A stretch of 64,000 bases of DNA, taken from positions 1 through 64,000 of the forward strand of contig JAABSV010000007.1 in the NCBI GenBank assembly GCA_011390165.1, in the 5' to 3' direction. Shown here piece by piece: positions 31,578 to 39,074 of this stretch. The first letter of the stretch is position 1. Each line of letters starts with the position of its first letter. Both the position numbers and the translations under genes were made by a program. This DNA is from Desulfobulbaceae bacterium. Its GTDB lineage: Bacteria; Desulfobacterota; Desulfobulbia; Desulfobulbales; Desulfocapsaceae. The notes beneath the pieces are model-generated. The model saw only the letters and a program-made list of their open reading frames with translations, did no database searches and was not told the origin of the DNA.

Positions 31578-34079
31578 ATGAACCGACCCCGCCGCCTGCT
31601 TCCCGCCCTTCTCCTCTTGCTGGCGACTGCCGCAGCTCTCCTCTTTCTCCTCCTGCCGACACTGGCCAACCGCTTTCTCCTCCCCCGACTGCTCGTCGGA
31701 CTGCCCCTGGCCGGGACCACGGCCGAGATCAGCTGGTTTTCCCCCTTTCGGCTCAGCGGCCGGCTGCACCTGGACGGCCAGATGAATGCATCCAACCCCG
31801 GGTCGACCCTCAGTCTCCCCGCCTTCACCCTCCTTTACCACCCGGCCGGTCTCCTTAAAGGCCGTATCGACGAACTGCGCCTCGACGCCGCCACCCTCCA
31901 CCTGGAACTGGTCGACGGGCAGCCGGTCTTCCCTCTACCCGCCACCAGCCGGGCGGCAGGCGGCCAGGCAACAGATGATCAGGCGACAGACGACCCGGCA
32001 GCAATACCCCCCGGTCTGTTCTTCCCGCTGGCCATCGAGACGATCCGGCTGGAGAACAGCACCCTCCTCCTGCACCGGGAACCGGCCCCTCCCCTCCTTC
32101 TCCGCCTGCAGGGGAGAATCGACCTCGATTTCCTCGACCGCACCGATGGGGGAAACCGGTTCACCAGCCTGCAGGGCGAAATGGCCCTCAGCGGTGCGGT
32201 GCGGGGGAATGCCTCCTGCCAGGTGGAGAGCGGCGCAGCCGGCCATCATCTGGCCCTGCTCCTCGATCTCCCCGACATCGCGGAAGTGGCCGAACTGGTC
32301 GGCGAACTGACCGCCGGTAGCGACCTCGACAGCACCACTGGCTGGCAAGGGCCCCTCCCCCTTGGAGCGGCCTCGCTGCAGGGAGAGCTTGTCCTCGACG
32401 AGCAGTTCCGGCTCGGCGATTTCCGCCTGGGCATGGCAGTGGCCGACTTCAACTGGCAGAACACCCCCCTTGCCCCCCTCCTCCATCTGCAGAGCGAGGT
32501 GGGAACCCCTCTTCGCCTGGAACTGAGCGGCCGGAGTAGCGGGAGTACCTGGCAGCTGACCGGCCTCCACCTGCAGCGACCGGAGCGAGCGGCGATCAGC
32601 CTGAACGGCGAGGTCGATTTTGCCGGCGGCCGGTTCACCGCCACCGGTCGGGTCGAGCCGGCGACCGGCGCCGCCGCCATCGACCTGACCCTGGCCGGCC
32701 ACCGCCAGGGCGAGGGGGGCGAGCTGACCGGCAGCCTTCACCAGGGCAGTTATGCCCTGACCGGGGTCGGAGGACGGCCTGGCCATCCAGGTCAGCTGGA
32801 AGTGGGCACACTGCACGGCAAGGCCAGTTTGACAATTGCCGAAGGTGGCGGACAGGGCCGCCTCCACCTGACCCTCGACAATCTTGCCGCCCGGCAATGG
32901 AATACCAGCCTGCACGGCCTGGAACTGACCCTCCCCCTGCGCTTCCCCCTCCCCCCGCCGGCTGAGGCGGCGGCCGGCGAGTTGCGGGTGGCGGAGATCC
33001 ACCATCAGGGAGTGGCCAGTGGCAGCCTGCGGGCGGCGATCCGTCCCTCCCGGGAGGGTGTTGCCTTCACCACCCATCTCAGCACCTTCCAGCCGCAGTG
33101 GAAACTGGGCTGCAGCGGCACGGCGAGTCTTACCGGCGACCTGGAGCTTACCTGCACCCTGCCGGAAAGCGCGCTCACCGACAGCGACCTCCCCCCCTTC
33201 CTCCCTCTTCCCGAGGGACTCATTTTTACCGCCCGAGTGGCCGGGGAGGGCTCCTTTCGTCGGCAGCTCGGCATCCCGGCCGGCCAACTGCGCCTGCAGG
33301 TTCGGGCCGACACCCTCAATTTTGAGGGCAATGCCGCCACCGATCTTGCCTGCGAGGTAACCTTCCCCCGCCTGCCGCTTCTGGAAAGCGCCCCCAGCCA
33401 GCTCTGCAGCAGCGCTACCCTCAGCCTGGGCAGACTCCAATTTGCTCAGGCGAGGCTCCGCTTCCGCCTCGAGGAACCCACCGCCCTCTTCGTCGAATCG
33501 GCCCGCCTCGGCTGGTGCCAGGGGAGCGTCGAGACGGGCGGCTTCCGCCTCCTGCCGGACCAGCCGGAACTGGCCACCACCCTCTACTGCGACCGGCTCA
33601 ACTTCGCCGAACTGCTCAACCAGTTTGGCGTGGCCGACGCTGAAGGTGAGGGCTCGGTGAACGGACGGCTACCTCTCATTTTCGGCGACCGGGGCCCCAG
33701 CTTCACCGATGGTTTTCTGTTTTCGACACCAGGCAATGGTGGTATAGTCCGCTTTACTGATACCAGCCAGTTGCAGGCCGGCATGCCACCCATGGCAGAA
33801 ACGGCCACCCTGGCCTACACCCTCCGGGCGCTGGAGGATTTTTCCTACAACTGGGCCAAGGTGTCGCTGAACAGCCGGGGGGACGAGTTGCAGGTCGGCC
33901 TGCAGCTGGACGGCAAACCGTCGGCGCCCCTCCCCTTCCGGGCGGTGGGCGGCCAGATTGTCGCCGGTGGCGAGGGCGCCCGACTCCAGCACCCGATCCG
34001 CCTGGACGTTAATTTTCGTCTCCCCATGCAGGAGATGTGGCGCCATGGCAAGAACATCCAATCCTTTATGGAGCAATGA
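31578..34079 (+). CDS. ydbH: YdbH-family intermembrane lipid transport protein
   Basis: The protein is 833 aa, close to E. coli YdbH (about 880). It has one N-terminal membrane helix (about residues 5-26), then a very long region of short beta strands rich in Leu, Gly and Asp (AsmA-like repeating beta-groove fold). The C-terminal part contains DAEGEGSVNGRLPLIF and DFSYNWAKVSLNSRGDELQV, typical of the YdbH/TamB-like superfamily, and it ends near an IQSFMEQ tail. It bridges the inner and outer membrane and moves phospholipid. The call is strongly backed by the next two genes, which match ynbE and ydbL. Confidence 0.85.
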   Translation: MNRPRRLLPALLLLLATAAALLFLLLPTLANRFLLPRLLVGLPLAGTTAEISWFSPFRLSGRLHLDGQMNASNPGSTLSLPAFTLLYHPAGLLKGRIDELRLDAATLHLELVDGQPVFPLPATSRAAGGQATDDQATDDPAAIPPGLFFPLAIETIRLENSTLLLHREPAPPLLLRLQGRIDLDFLDRTDGGNRFTSLQGEMALSGAVRGNASCQVESGAAGHHLALLLDLPDIAEVAELVGELTAGSDLDSTTGWQGPLPLGAASLQGELVLDEQFRLGDFRLGMAVADFNWQNTPLAPLLHLQSEVGTPLRLELSGRSSGSTWQLTGLHLQRPERAAISLNGEVDFAGGRFTATGRVEPATGAAAIDLTLAGHRQGEGGELTGSLHQGSYALTGVGGRPGHPGQLEVGTLHGKASLTIAEGGGQGRLHLTLDNLAARQWNTSLHGLELTLPLRFPLPPPAEAAAGELRVAEIHHQGVASGSLRAAIRPSREGVAFTTHLSTFQPQWKLGCSGTASLTGDLELTCTLPESALTDSDLPPFLPLPEGLIFTARVAGEGSFRRQLGIPAGQLRLQVRADTLNFEGNAATDLACEVTFPRLPLLESAPSQLCSSATLSLGRLQFAQARLRFRLEEPTALFVESARLGWCQGSVETGGFRLLPDQPELATTLYCDRLNFAELLNQFGVADAEGEGSVNGRLPLIFGDRGPSFTDGFLFSTPGNGGIVRFTDTSQLQAGMPPMAETATLAYTLRALEDFSYNWAKVSLNSRGDELQVGLQLDGKPSAPLPFRAVGGQIVAGGEGARLQHPIRLDVNFRLPMQEMWRHGKNIQSFMEQ

Positions 34080-34083
34080 CCCG

Positions 34084-34299
34084 ATGACGACACTGCCCCG
34101 CTGCCTCCTCCCCGCCTGCGCCCTGGCCCTTCTCCTGCCGCTGGCCGGCTGCAGCCGCCACGAGGTGGAGCTGAAACCGGTGGAGATCAAGCCGATCCAT
34201 ATTACCATCGATATCAACCTCAAGGTCGACCGGGCCCTGGACGATTTCTTCTCTGAGATCGACCAGGCCCAGAGCGACCCTTCCGCCCTGAAACCCTGA
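34084..34299 (+). CDS. ynbE: YnbE-family outer-membrane lipoprotein
   Basis: The protein is 71 aa, starting at ATG 34084, 4 bp after ydbH. The signal peptide ends in a lipobox, PLAGC. The mature part (ELKPVEIKPIHITIDINLKV, then DRALDDFFSEID) is a short strand-helix unit characteristic of YnbE. YnbE stacks onto the C-terminus of YdbH to complete the lipid bridge at the outer membrane. At this size it is easily missed in annotation. Confidence 0.9.
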   Translation: MTTLPRCLLPACALALLLPLAGCSRHEVELKPVEIKPIHITIDINLKVDRALDDFFSEIDQAQSDPSALKP

Positions 34300-34307
34300 G
34301 GACAACC

Positions 34308-34682
34308 ATGCACAAGCAACTCACCCTTTTTTCGCTTTTAATGGTCTCCATCGCCTGCTGCCTGTTCATCTCCACTTTTGCCCACTCGGCCGGGATCAAG
34401 GAGAGGATGGCTGAACGTATCCCCGCCATCAACACCCTCAAGGAACAGGGGTTGGTGGGAGAGAACAGTGGCGGTTACCTTGAATTCCGCACGGCGGCCA
34501 AACCCGAAGAGCAACTCATCGCCGCCGAGAACAGCGACCGGGCCGAGGTATACCGGGCCATCGGCAAGAGCCAGGGGGCGGCCCCGGAGCTGGTCGGCCA
34601 GCGGCGGGCGAAAACCATTGCCGATATCGGCGGGGCCGGCCACTGGTTCCAGCGGCCGGACGGCAGCTGGTACCAGAAATAA
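34308..34682 (+). CDS. ydbL: YdbL-family periplasmic protein (DUF1318)
   Basis: The protein is 124 aa with a signal peptide (cleavage near HSA-GI). The conserved family phrases are KERMAERIPAINTLKEQGLV, GENSGGYLEF, AENSDRAEVYRAIGKSQG and IADIGGAGHWFQRPDGSWYQ. YdbL is thought to chaperone or regulate YdbH-YnbE assembly. The order ydbH-ynbE-ydbL matches the enterobacterial operon. The ATG follows GAGGACAACC after the ynbE stop. Confidence 0.92.
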   Translation: MHKQLTLFSLLMVSIACCLFISTFAHSAGIKERMAERIPAINTLKEQGLVGENSGGYLEFRTAAKPEEQLIAAENSDRAEVYRAIGKSQGAAPELVGQRRAKTIADIGGAGHWFQRPDGSWYQK

Positions 34683-34696
34683 CCCTGTCGCTGGCA

Positions 34697-35434
34697 ATGT
34701 CTGGAAAAGATACCCTCTTCGCAGTTGAGGCGGTGGCGGAGGACTTTGTCTTCAATGAACGGGTGGCGGAGGTGTTCGATGACATGCTCGACCGCTCGAT
34801 CCCCTTCTACCGCCAGGTGATCGAGGCCTCGGCGCAGCTCCTCGACCGCTTCCTCCTCCCCGGCGACGTGGTCTACGATCTCGGCTGCGCCACCGGCACC
34901 ACCCTGCTGGCCTTCTCCCGCCTGCTGGCCGACCGCGAACTGCGCTACGTGGGTGTCGACAACTCACCGGCCATGCTTGACAAGGCAAGGCTGAAGGCGG
35001 CACTCCAGGCCAACAACGAAAATCTCACCTTTCTGCTGGAGGACATCACCACCTTCAGCGCCAGCGGTGCCGGCGCGGTGCTCCTCAACTACACCCTGCA
35101 GTTCATCCGCCCCCTGCAGCGGCAGGAGTTCCTAGACCGGGTAGCTGCGGCCCTGCGGCCCGGCGGCGTCCTGCTGATCTCGGAGAAGGTCATCTGTCTC
35201 GACCGCCGGCTGAACCGGGAGTTTATCGAGATTTACCACCGTTTCAAAAAGAGGCGTGGCTACTCCGAACTGGAGATCGCCAAAAAACGTGAGGCCCTGG
35301 AAAATGTGCTCATTCCCTTCTCCATTGCCGAAAACCAGGCGATGCTGAAGAGGGCCGGCTTTATCACGGTGGAGAGCTACTTCCAGTGGTTCAACTTCAC
35401 CTCACTTATCGCCGTCAAACCGGCGGCCGGCTGA
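34697..35434 (+). CDS. cmoA: Carboxy-S-adenosyl-L-methionine synthase
   Basis: The protein is 245 aa, the usual length. Motif I is VYDLGCATGTTLLAFSRLL, preceded by the family phrase DFVFNERVAEVFDDMLDRSIPFY. LNYTLQFIRPLQRQEFL and RRGYSELEIAKKREALENVLIP are further CmoA signatures. It uses SAM and prephenate to make carboxy-SAM. CmoB, encoded 5 bp downstream, then uses that for carboxymethylation of tRNA wobble uridine. Prephenate comes from the shikimate pathway that includes aroA at 6.6 kb. Confidence 0.96.
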   Translation: MSGKDTLFAVEAVAEDFVFNERVAEVFDDMLDRSIPFYRQVIEASAQLLDRFLLPGDVVYDLGCATGTTLLAFSRLLADRELRYVGVDNSPAMLDKARLKAALQANNENLTFLLEDITTFSASGAGAVLLNYTLQFIRPLQRQEFLDRVAAALRPGGVLLISEKVICLDRRLNREFIEIYHRFKKRRGYSELEIAKKREALENVLIPFSIAENQAMLKRAGFITVESYFQWFNFTSLIAVKPAAG

Positions 35435-35438
35435 ACCG

Positions 35439-36416
35439 GTGCCCCCCGCCTACCTCGCCCATCTCGCCGAGACCGCCGATCGGGAGAAGATCCTTGCCCT
35501 GCACCAGCAGCGCCGACAGTGGGTGGAACAGGACAAGAAGGGTTTCCGCCGCTACCGCGACCCCTGCCGGCATCTCAGCCGCTACCGGGCCGATCATCTC
35601 GACTGCAGCGGCGATAGCGTAATCATCGGCCGGGCGGAAGAGGTGCCGGCTGCCGAACGCCCGGCTCTGCGCGAGGCCCTGCGCGCCTTCATGCCCTGGC
35701 GCAAGGGCCCTTTTTCCGTGTTCGGCGTCGAGATCGACGCCGAGTGGCGCAGCGAGCGGAAGTGGCAGCGGCTACTCCCCGCCCTTCCCGCCCTCGGCGA
35801 CCTTGCCGGCAAGGTGGTGGCCGACATCGGCTGCAACAACGGCTACTACATGTTCCGAATGCTCCCGGCCGGGCCGCGGCTGGTCCTCGGCTTTGAACCC
35901 ACCGTGCAACACTACTTCTGCTGCACCGCCCTGCAGGCCATGGCCGGCCAAGACAACCTGGCCGTCGACCTGCTCGGGGTGGAACATCTCCCCCTCTTCG
36001 CCGGCTGTTTCGATGTGGTCTTCCTGATGGGAATCCTCTATCACCGCCCCTCCCCCATCGATACCCTGCGCGACACCCTCACCGCCCTCCGCCCGGGGGG
36101 GCGGCTGATCGTCGAAACGCAGGCAATCCCCGGCGAGGAACCGCTGGCCCTCTGCCCGGCCGACACCTACGCCAAGGCCCCGGGCACCTACTTCGTCCCC
36201 ACCGGCAGCTGCCTGCTCAGCTGGCTCAACAAGGCCGGATTTGTCGACTGCAAACTCTTTTCAGCGGTTCCGATGTCGGCCGCCGAACAGCGCCCCACCG
36301 AGTGGATGACCTTTGAGTCGTACGAAAATTTTATTTCAACAGAGAACCCGCAGTTGACGGTGGAGGGCTATCCCGCCCCCTGGCGGCTACTGGCCAGCGC
36401 CCGGAAAAACGCGTAG
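35439..36416 (+). CDS. cmoB: tRNA U34 carboxymethyltransferase
   Basis: The protein is 325 aa and starts at GTG 35439. CmoB signatures are MPWRKGPFSVFGVEIDAEWRS (family loop), VVADIGCNNGYYMFRML for SAM binding, VFLMGILYHRPSPIDTL, LIVETQAIPGE and the C-terminal PTEWMTFESYENF. It transfers the carboxymethyl group from carboxy-SAM to 5-hydroxyuridine at tRNA position 34, giving cmo5U for broadened wobble decoding. It is coupled with cmoA, with 4 bp between them. Confidence 0.96.
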   Translation: MPPAYLAHLAETADREKILALHQQRRQWVEQDKKGFRRYRDPCRHLSRYRADHLDCSGDSVIIGRAEEVPAAERPALREALRAFMPWRKGPFSVFGVEIDAEWRSERKWQRLLPALPALGDLAGKVVADIGCNNGYYMFRMLPAGPRLVLGFEPTVQHYFCCTALQAMAGQDNLAVDLLGVEHLPLFAGCFDVVFLMGILYHRPSPIDTLRDTLTALRPGGRLIVETQAIPGEEPLALCPADTYAKAPGTYFVPTGSCLLSWLNKAGFVDCKLFSAVPMSAAEQRPTEWMTFESYENFISTENPQLTVEGYPAPWRLLASARKNA

Positions 36417-36520
36417 CCGCCGGGCACATTTCACTTGCCGCTGTTGCCTTTCCCGACAAGCGTGGTTACACTGGCGCGGTTACCTTTCCCGTTACTTCCC
36501 GATGAGCAAGGAGTTTTACC

Positions 36521-37072
36521 ATGGATCTAGCACAGTACACCCTCTTCAGCAGCGGCCTCAAGGGGGCCGAGGCCACCTTTGGCGAAACCGCGGAAAAATT
36601 CGGGATCGGCGAGGTGATCTACTCGTTCGACGGCCACAAACTGGCCCGCGAGAAAAACGTCACGATACTCAGCCGCGAGCAACTGGAGCGGGGTGATATC
36701 AGTATGGAGCTGGCCTCGCGGATGCTCAACCGCACCTATTACGAGACCGAAAAGATCCGCAAGGTGCTGCAGACCATCTTCCACATGGTCAACAGCGGCC
36801 ACCAGGTCTTTGTCATCGGTGCCATCCAGGAGGATGGCTCGGTGAAGGGTGGAACCGGCTGGGCGGTGGAACTGGCCAAGATGTTCAACCGCCCCCTGCA
36901 TGTCTTCGACCAGCCGAGCAAGAAGTGGTTTACCTGGAAACATGGCTGGCAGGAAGACAGCCCGCGCATCGAATACGACACCTTTGTCGGCAGCGGCACC
37001 CGTTACCTGAGCGATGCCGGCCGCGAGGCGATTGAAAATCTTTTTGCCGACTCCTTTACCGTCGGCAATTAG
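36521..37072 (+). CDS. Unknown protein with a SLOG/Rossmann-like core
   Basis: The protein is 183 aa with a good AAGGAG ribosome site 7 nt from the ATG. It has no signal or membrane segment. The centre reads VFVIGAIQEDGSVKGGTGWAVELA followed by MFNRPLHVFDQPSKKWFTW. The glycine-rich turn followed by a helix and a strand carrying the bound-ligand Asp resembles SLOG or nucleotide-binding Rossmann folds such as DprA/LOG relatives. No enzyme activity is proposed. It is monocistronic, between cmoB and a hairpin. Confidence 0.7.
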   Translation: MDLAQYTLFSSGLKGAEATFGETAEKFGIGEVIYSFDGHKLAREKNVTILSREQLERGDISMELASRMLNRTYYETEKIRKVLQTIFHMVNSGHQVFVIGAIQEDGSVKGGTGWAVELAKMFNRPLHVFDQPSKKWFTWKHGWQEDSPRIEYDTFVGSGTRYLSDAGREAIENLFADSFTVGN

Positions 37073-37091
37073 CAGCCACACCTCTAAAGGT

Positions 37092-37124
37092 CGCCGCCGG
37101 TGGTGGGACACCCCCCCGGCGGCG
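37092..37124. terminator. GC-rich hairpin after the SLOG-like gene
   Basis: CGCCGCCGG (37092-37100) pairs with CCGGCGGCG (37116-37124), and an inner GGTG/CACC can extend the structure. No T run follows, so it may act as a stabilising hairpin rather than an intrinsic terminator. Confidence 0.45.
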
Positions 37125-37154
37125 GCGTGGCTGGGCCGCTTCCGCTTCAGTCAC

Positions 37155-37186
37155 TACAACTCCATATCCTCACCATAGGCCATCAC
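37155..37186 (-). pseudogene. Duplicated 3' end of the UPF0173 hydrolase gene
   Basis: This 32-bp stretch matches 37226-37257, the 3' end of the neighbouring hydrolase gene, at 29 of 32 positions. Read on the minus strand it encodes VMAYGEDMEL and a stop, against VMAYGEEMEL and a stop in the intact gene. Two differences are silent and one is Asp/Glu. The sequence therefore seems to have been under coding selection before the rest was lost. Confidence 0.65.
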
Positions 37187-37224
37187 CCACCCCCAGTGGG
37201 ACGAAAGAAACTTCCTTAACCTCT

Positions 37225-37902
37225 CTACAACTCCATCTCTTCACCATAGGCCATTACTTTGGCCACTCTCCCCACCGCCTGCAGGCGGGCACGAAACTCT
37301 TCCGGGTCGGCAGCGATCACCGGAAAGGTGTTGTAGTGCATCGGTATGGCCACCTTCGGTGCCGCCAGTTCCACCGCCTTCACCGCCTCTCTGATCCCCA
37401 TGGTGAAGTTGTCGCCGATGGGCAGCAGCATGTAGTCGAGGGGGGTCATCTCACCGATCAGTTTCATATCGTAGAAGAGGCCGGTATCGCCGGTGTGGTA
37501 CAGGGTGGTGCCGTCAATCTGCAGCACCACCCCGGCCGGTTCGCCGGCATAGCTCCCCTCCGGGGTCATCGAACCATGATGGGCGATGGTGAACTGGAGA
37601 CGCCCGAAGGGGAAGTCGTGGCCGCCGCCGATATGCATGTTGTGGGCCTGAAACCCTTTGTCGCTGACATAGTTGGCCAGTTCGTTGACACAGATGAACA
37701 GCGACTTGGTCCGTTTGGCGATCTTGAAGCCGTCGCCAAGATGGTCGCCATGGCCGTGGGTGAGAATGATGAAGTCGGCATGCAGTTGGTCGGAGCGAAC
37801 CGGCGAGGTGGGGTTGTCGTCGAGAAAGGGGTCGATGAGCAGCACCTGGCCGGCATTGGTGGTGATCTGAAAGGATGAGTGGGAAAAGTAGCGCAGTTTC
37901 AT
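37225..37902 (-). CDS. UPF0173 metal-dependent hydrolase (metallo-beta-lactamase fold)
   Basis: ATG 37902 (MKLRYFSHSSFQI) gives 225 aa, the family length. The metallo-beta-lactamase core is visible: LLIDPFLDDNP, FIILTHGHGDHLGDG (HxHxDH), FTIAHHGSMTP, TLYHTGDTGLFYDMKLIG and AIPMHYNTFPVI. The substrate is unknown; proteins of this type hydrolyse phosphodiesters, lactones or other small molecules. A CBS-domain gene lies 43 bp upstream on the same strand. The 3' end is duplicated at 37155. Confidence 0.92.
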   Translation of the reverse strand: MKLRYFSHSSFQITTNAGQVLLIDPFLDDNPTSPVRSDQLHADFIILTHGHGDHLGDGFKIAKRTKSLFICVNELANYVSDKGFQAHNMHIGGGHDFPFGRLQFTIAHHGSMTPEGSYAGEPAGVVLQIDGTTLYHTGDTGLFYDMKLIGEMTPLDYMLLPIGDNFTMGIREAVKAVELAAPKVAIPMHYNTFPVIAADPEEFRARLQAVGRVAKVMAYGEEMEL

Positions 37903-37945
37903 CTCTCTGTCTCCGTGAAGGTGTTGGTTTTTTGCCCGTTGCGGC

Positions 37946-38497
37946 TTATACAAAACATTTTTTCATACCTTCTGAGACCTTGCGGTAGACATCGGCGAAG
38001 AGGAGCAGGCCGACAATCTCCTCACCGTTGACGACGAATAGCGTGTCGTGCCGGTTCATCACAAAGCGGTGAAAACATGTCGACAAGGGGTCGCCGACCT
38101 TGACCACCTGCCCCTCTTTCGGGGCATTGACAAAGCTGCCTATCTTCACCGCTCCGGCCTTGCGGCAGAGGTCGTGGAAGGGGTTTTTCCACAGGTGCAT
38201 ATCCTCGGACATGGAGTGGGCGATATAGCTGTCCCCGTACTGTTTCAGCAACTCCTCGATATTTACCCGGCGGTAGCCGGTCTCAAGACCAGCGAAGAGA
38301 TTGATGGGGGATATCTTCCCCCAGACCTTGCCGGCAGCGTCCTGAACCAGAAGAATCCGCTGTTCCGCCAGGCCGCTCTTGTACTCCTCCTCGGCGCTCT
38401 CCAGGGCCAGCACCGCCTCGTAGAAGGTGGCCTCGGCAGAAATTTTCGGGAACTTCTCCACCCCGACCATCAACTCGCCCACCTGCATATTTTCCAT
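37946..38497 (-). CDS. CBS-domain pair protein
   Basis: The protein is 183 aa with an AAGGAGG ribosome site. Two CBS motifs are visible. One is degenerate and N-terminal (about residues 8-65, LVQDAAGKVWGKISPINLF); the second is C-terminal (about 112-178, VGDPLSTCFHRFVMNRHDTLFVV, split by a turn, then EEIVGLLLFADVYRKV). Such stand-alone pairs bind adenylates and sense energy charge. It lies upstream of the UPF0173 hydrolase and may be cotranscribed with it. Confidence 0.85.
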   Translation of the reverse strand: MENMQVGELMVGVEKFPKISAEATFYEAVLALESAEEEYKSGLAEQRILLVQDAAGKVWGKISPINLFAGLETGYRRVNIEELLKQYGDSYIAHSMSEDMHLWKNPFHDLCRKAGAVKIGSFVNAPKEGQVVKVGDPLSTCFHRFVMNRHDTLFVVNGEEIVGLLLFADVYRKVSEGMKKCFV

Positions 38498-39074
38498 AGT
38501 CGACCTCCTTCAGTTGTCATTTTCCAGCGACGGTGCCTTTTGCTTTATTGCCACTGCGTCCTGGCAGTGTATGCATTCAAAAGAAAAAATTCCAGTGACA
38601 ACTCTTGGCGACCGAACTGTTGGAAAACAGTTTGCAGCAGGCATACAGCTGATATTCCATGGACCGATTGTTTCCTTCAACGCAGAGATTGGGCGGAAAA
38701 ACCATTTTTCAAGGTGGCCATCAGTCGAGTCAGTTACGGGAACGGCAGCACCTCTACCGATCAAGGTTGCCACCGGCCTGTGGCTCTGTGGTGACGTAGT
38801 GTTCCAATGATGATAAATTTTTACATAATTGTATAATTGATAACAAAGAATATGAAGGGTTAAGCAAAAATGAGCAAAAAACCACTTACCTTGTCGGCGG
38901 GAATCGGTATACTATAACTGTGGAGCACAAGCAGCTGCGGCGCTGCCACCGGCCAGGTGGTTGGCACAGCATATTTTGCCCTGTCGGTGGCTCTGATGGC
39001 CGGCCTTGCTGCCGCCCCTGATGGAACTGACTGATACGGAAAACAACACGGACAACGAAAGGAGGAAAGGTGGT
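38498..39074. other. Intergenic region between the CBS gene and the chemoreceptor gene
   Basis: The 577 bp separate two divergent genes. The short frames in 38510-38810 show no family signal. An AT-rich stretch (38810-38885) with TTTACATAATTGTATAATT is out of keeping with the GC-rich neighbourhood and may be a promoter-enhancing element or a foreign remnant. Confidence 0.6.
38891..38918 (+). promoter_or_regulatory. Candidate promoter of the chemoreceptor gene
   Basis: TTGTCG and TATAAC are spaced by 16 bp, with an AT-rich tract just upstream. A second -10-like TATACT overlaps. Transcription would begin about 150 nt before the ATG. Confidence 0.4.

Noticed and set aside
38510-38810. Several short frames on both strands in the CBS-chemoreceptor gap
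   Set aside because: No ribosome sites, no family features and no consistent codon use; treated as non-coding.
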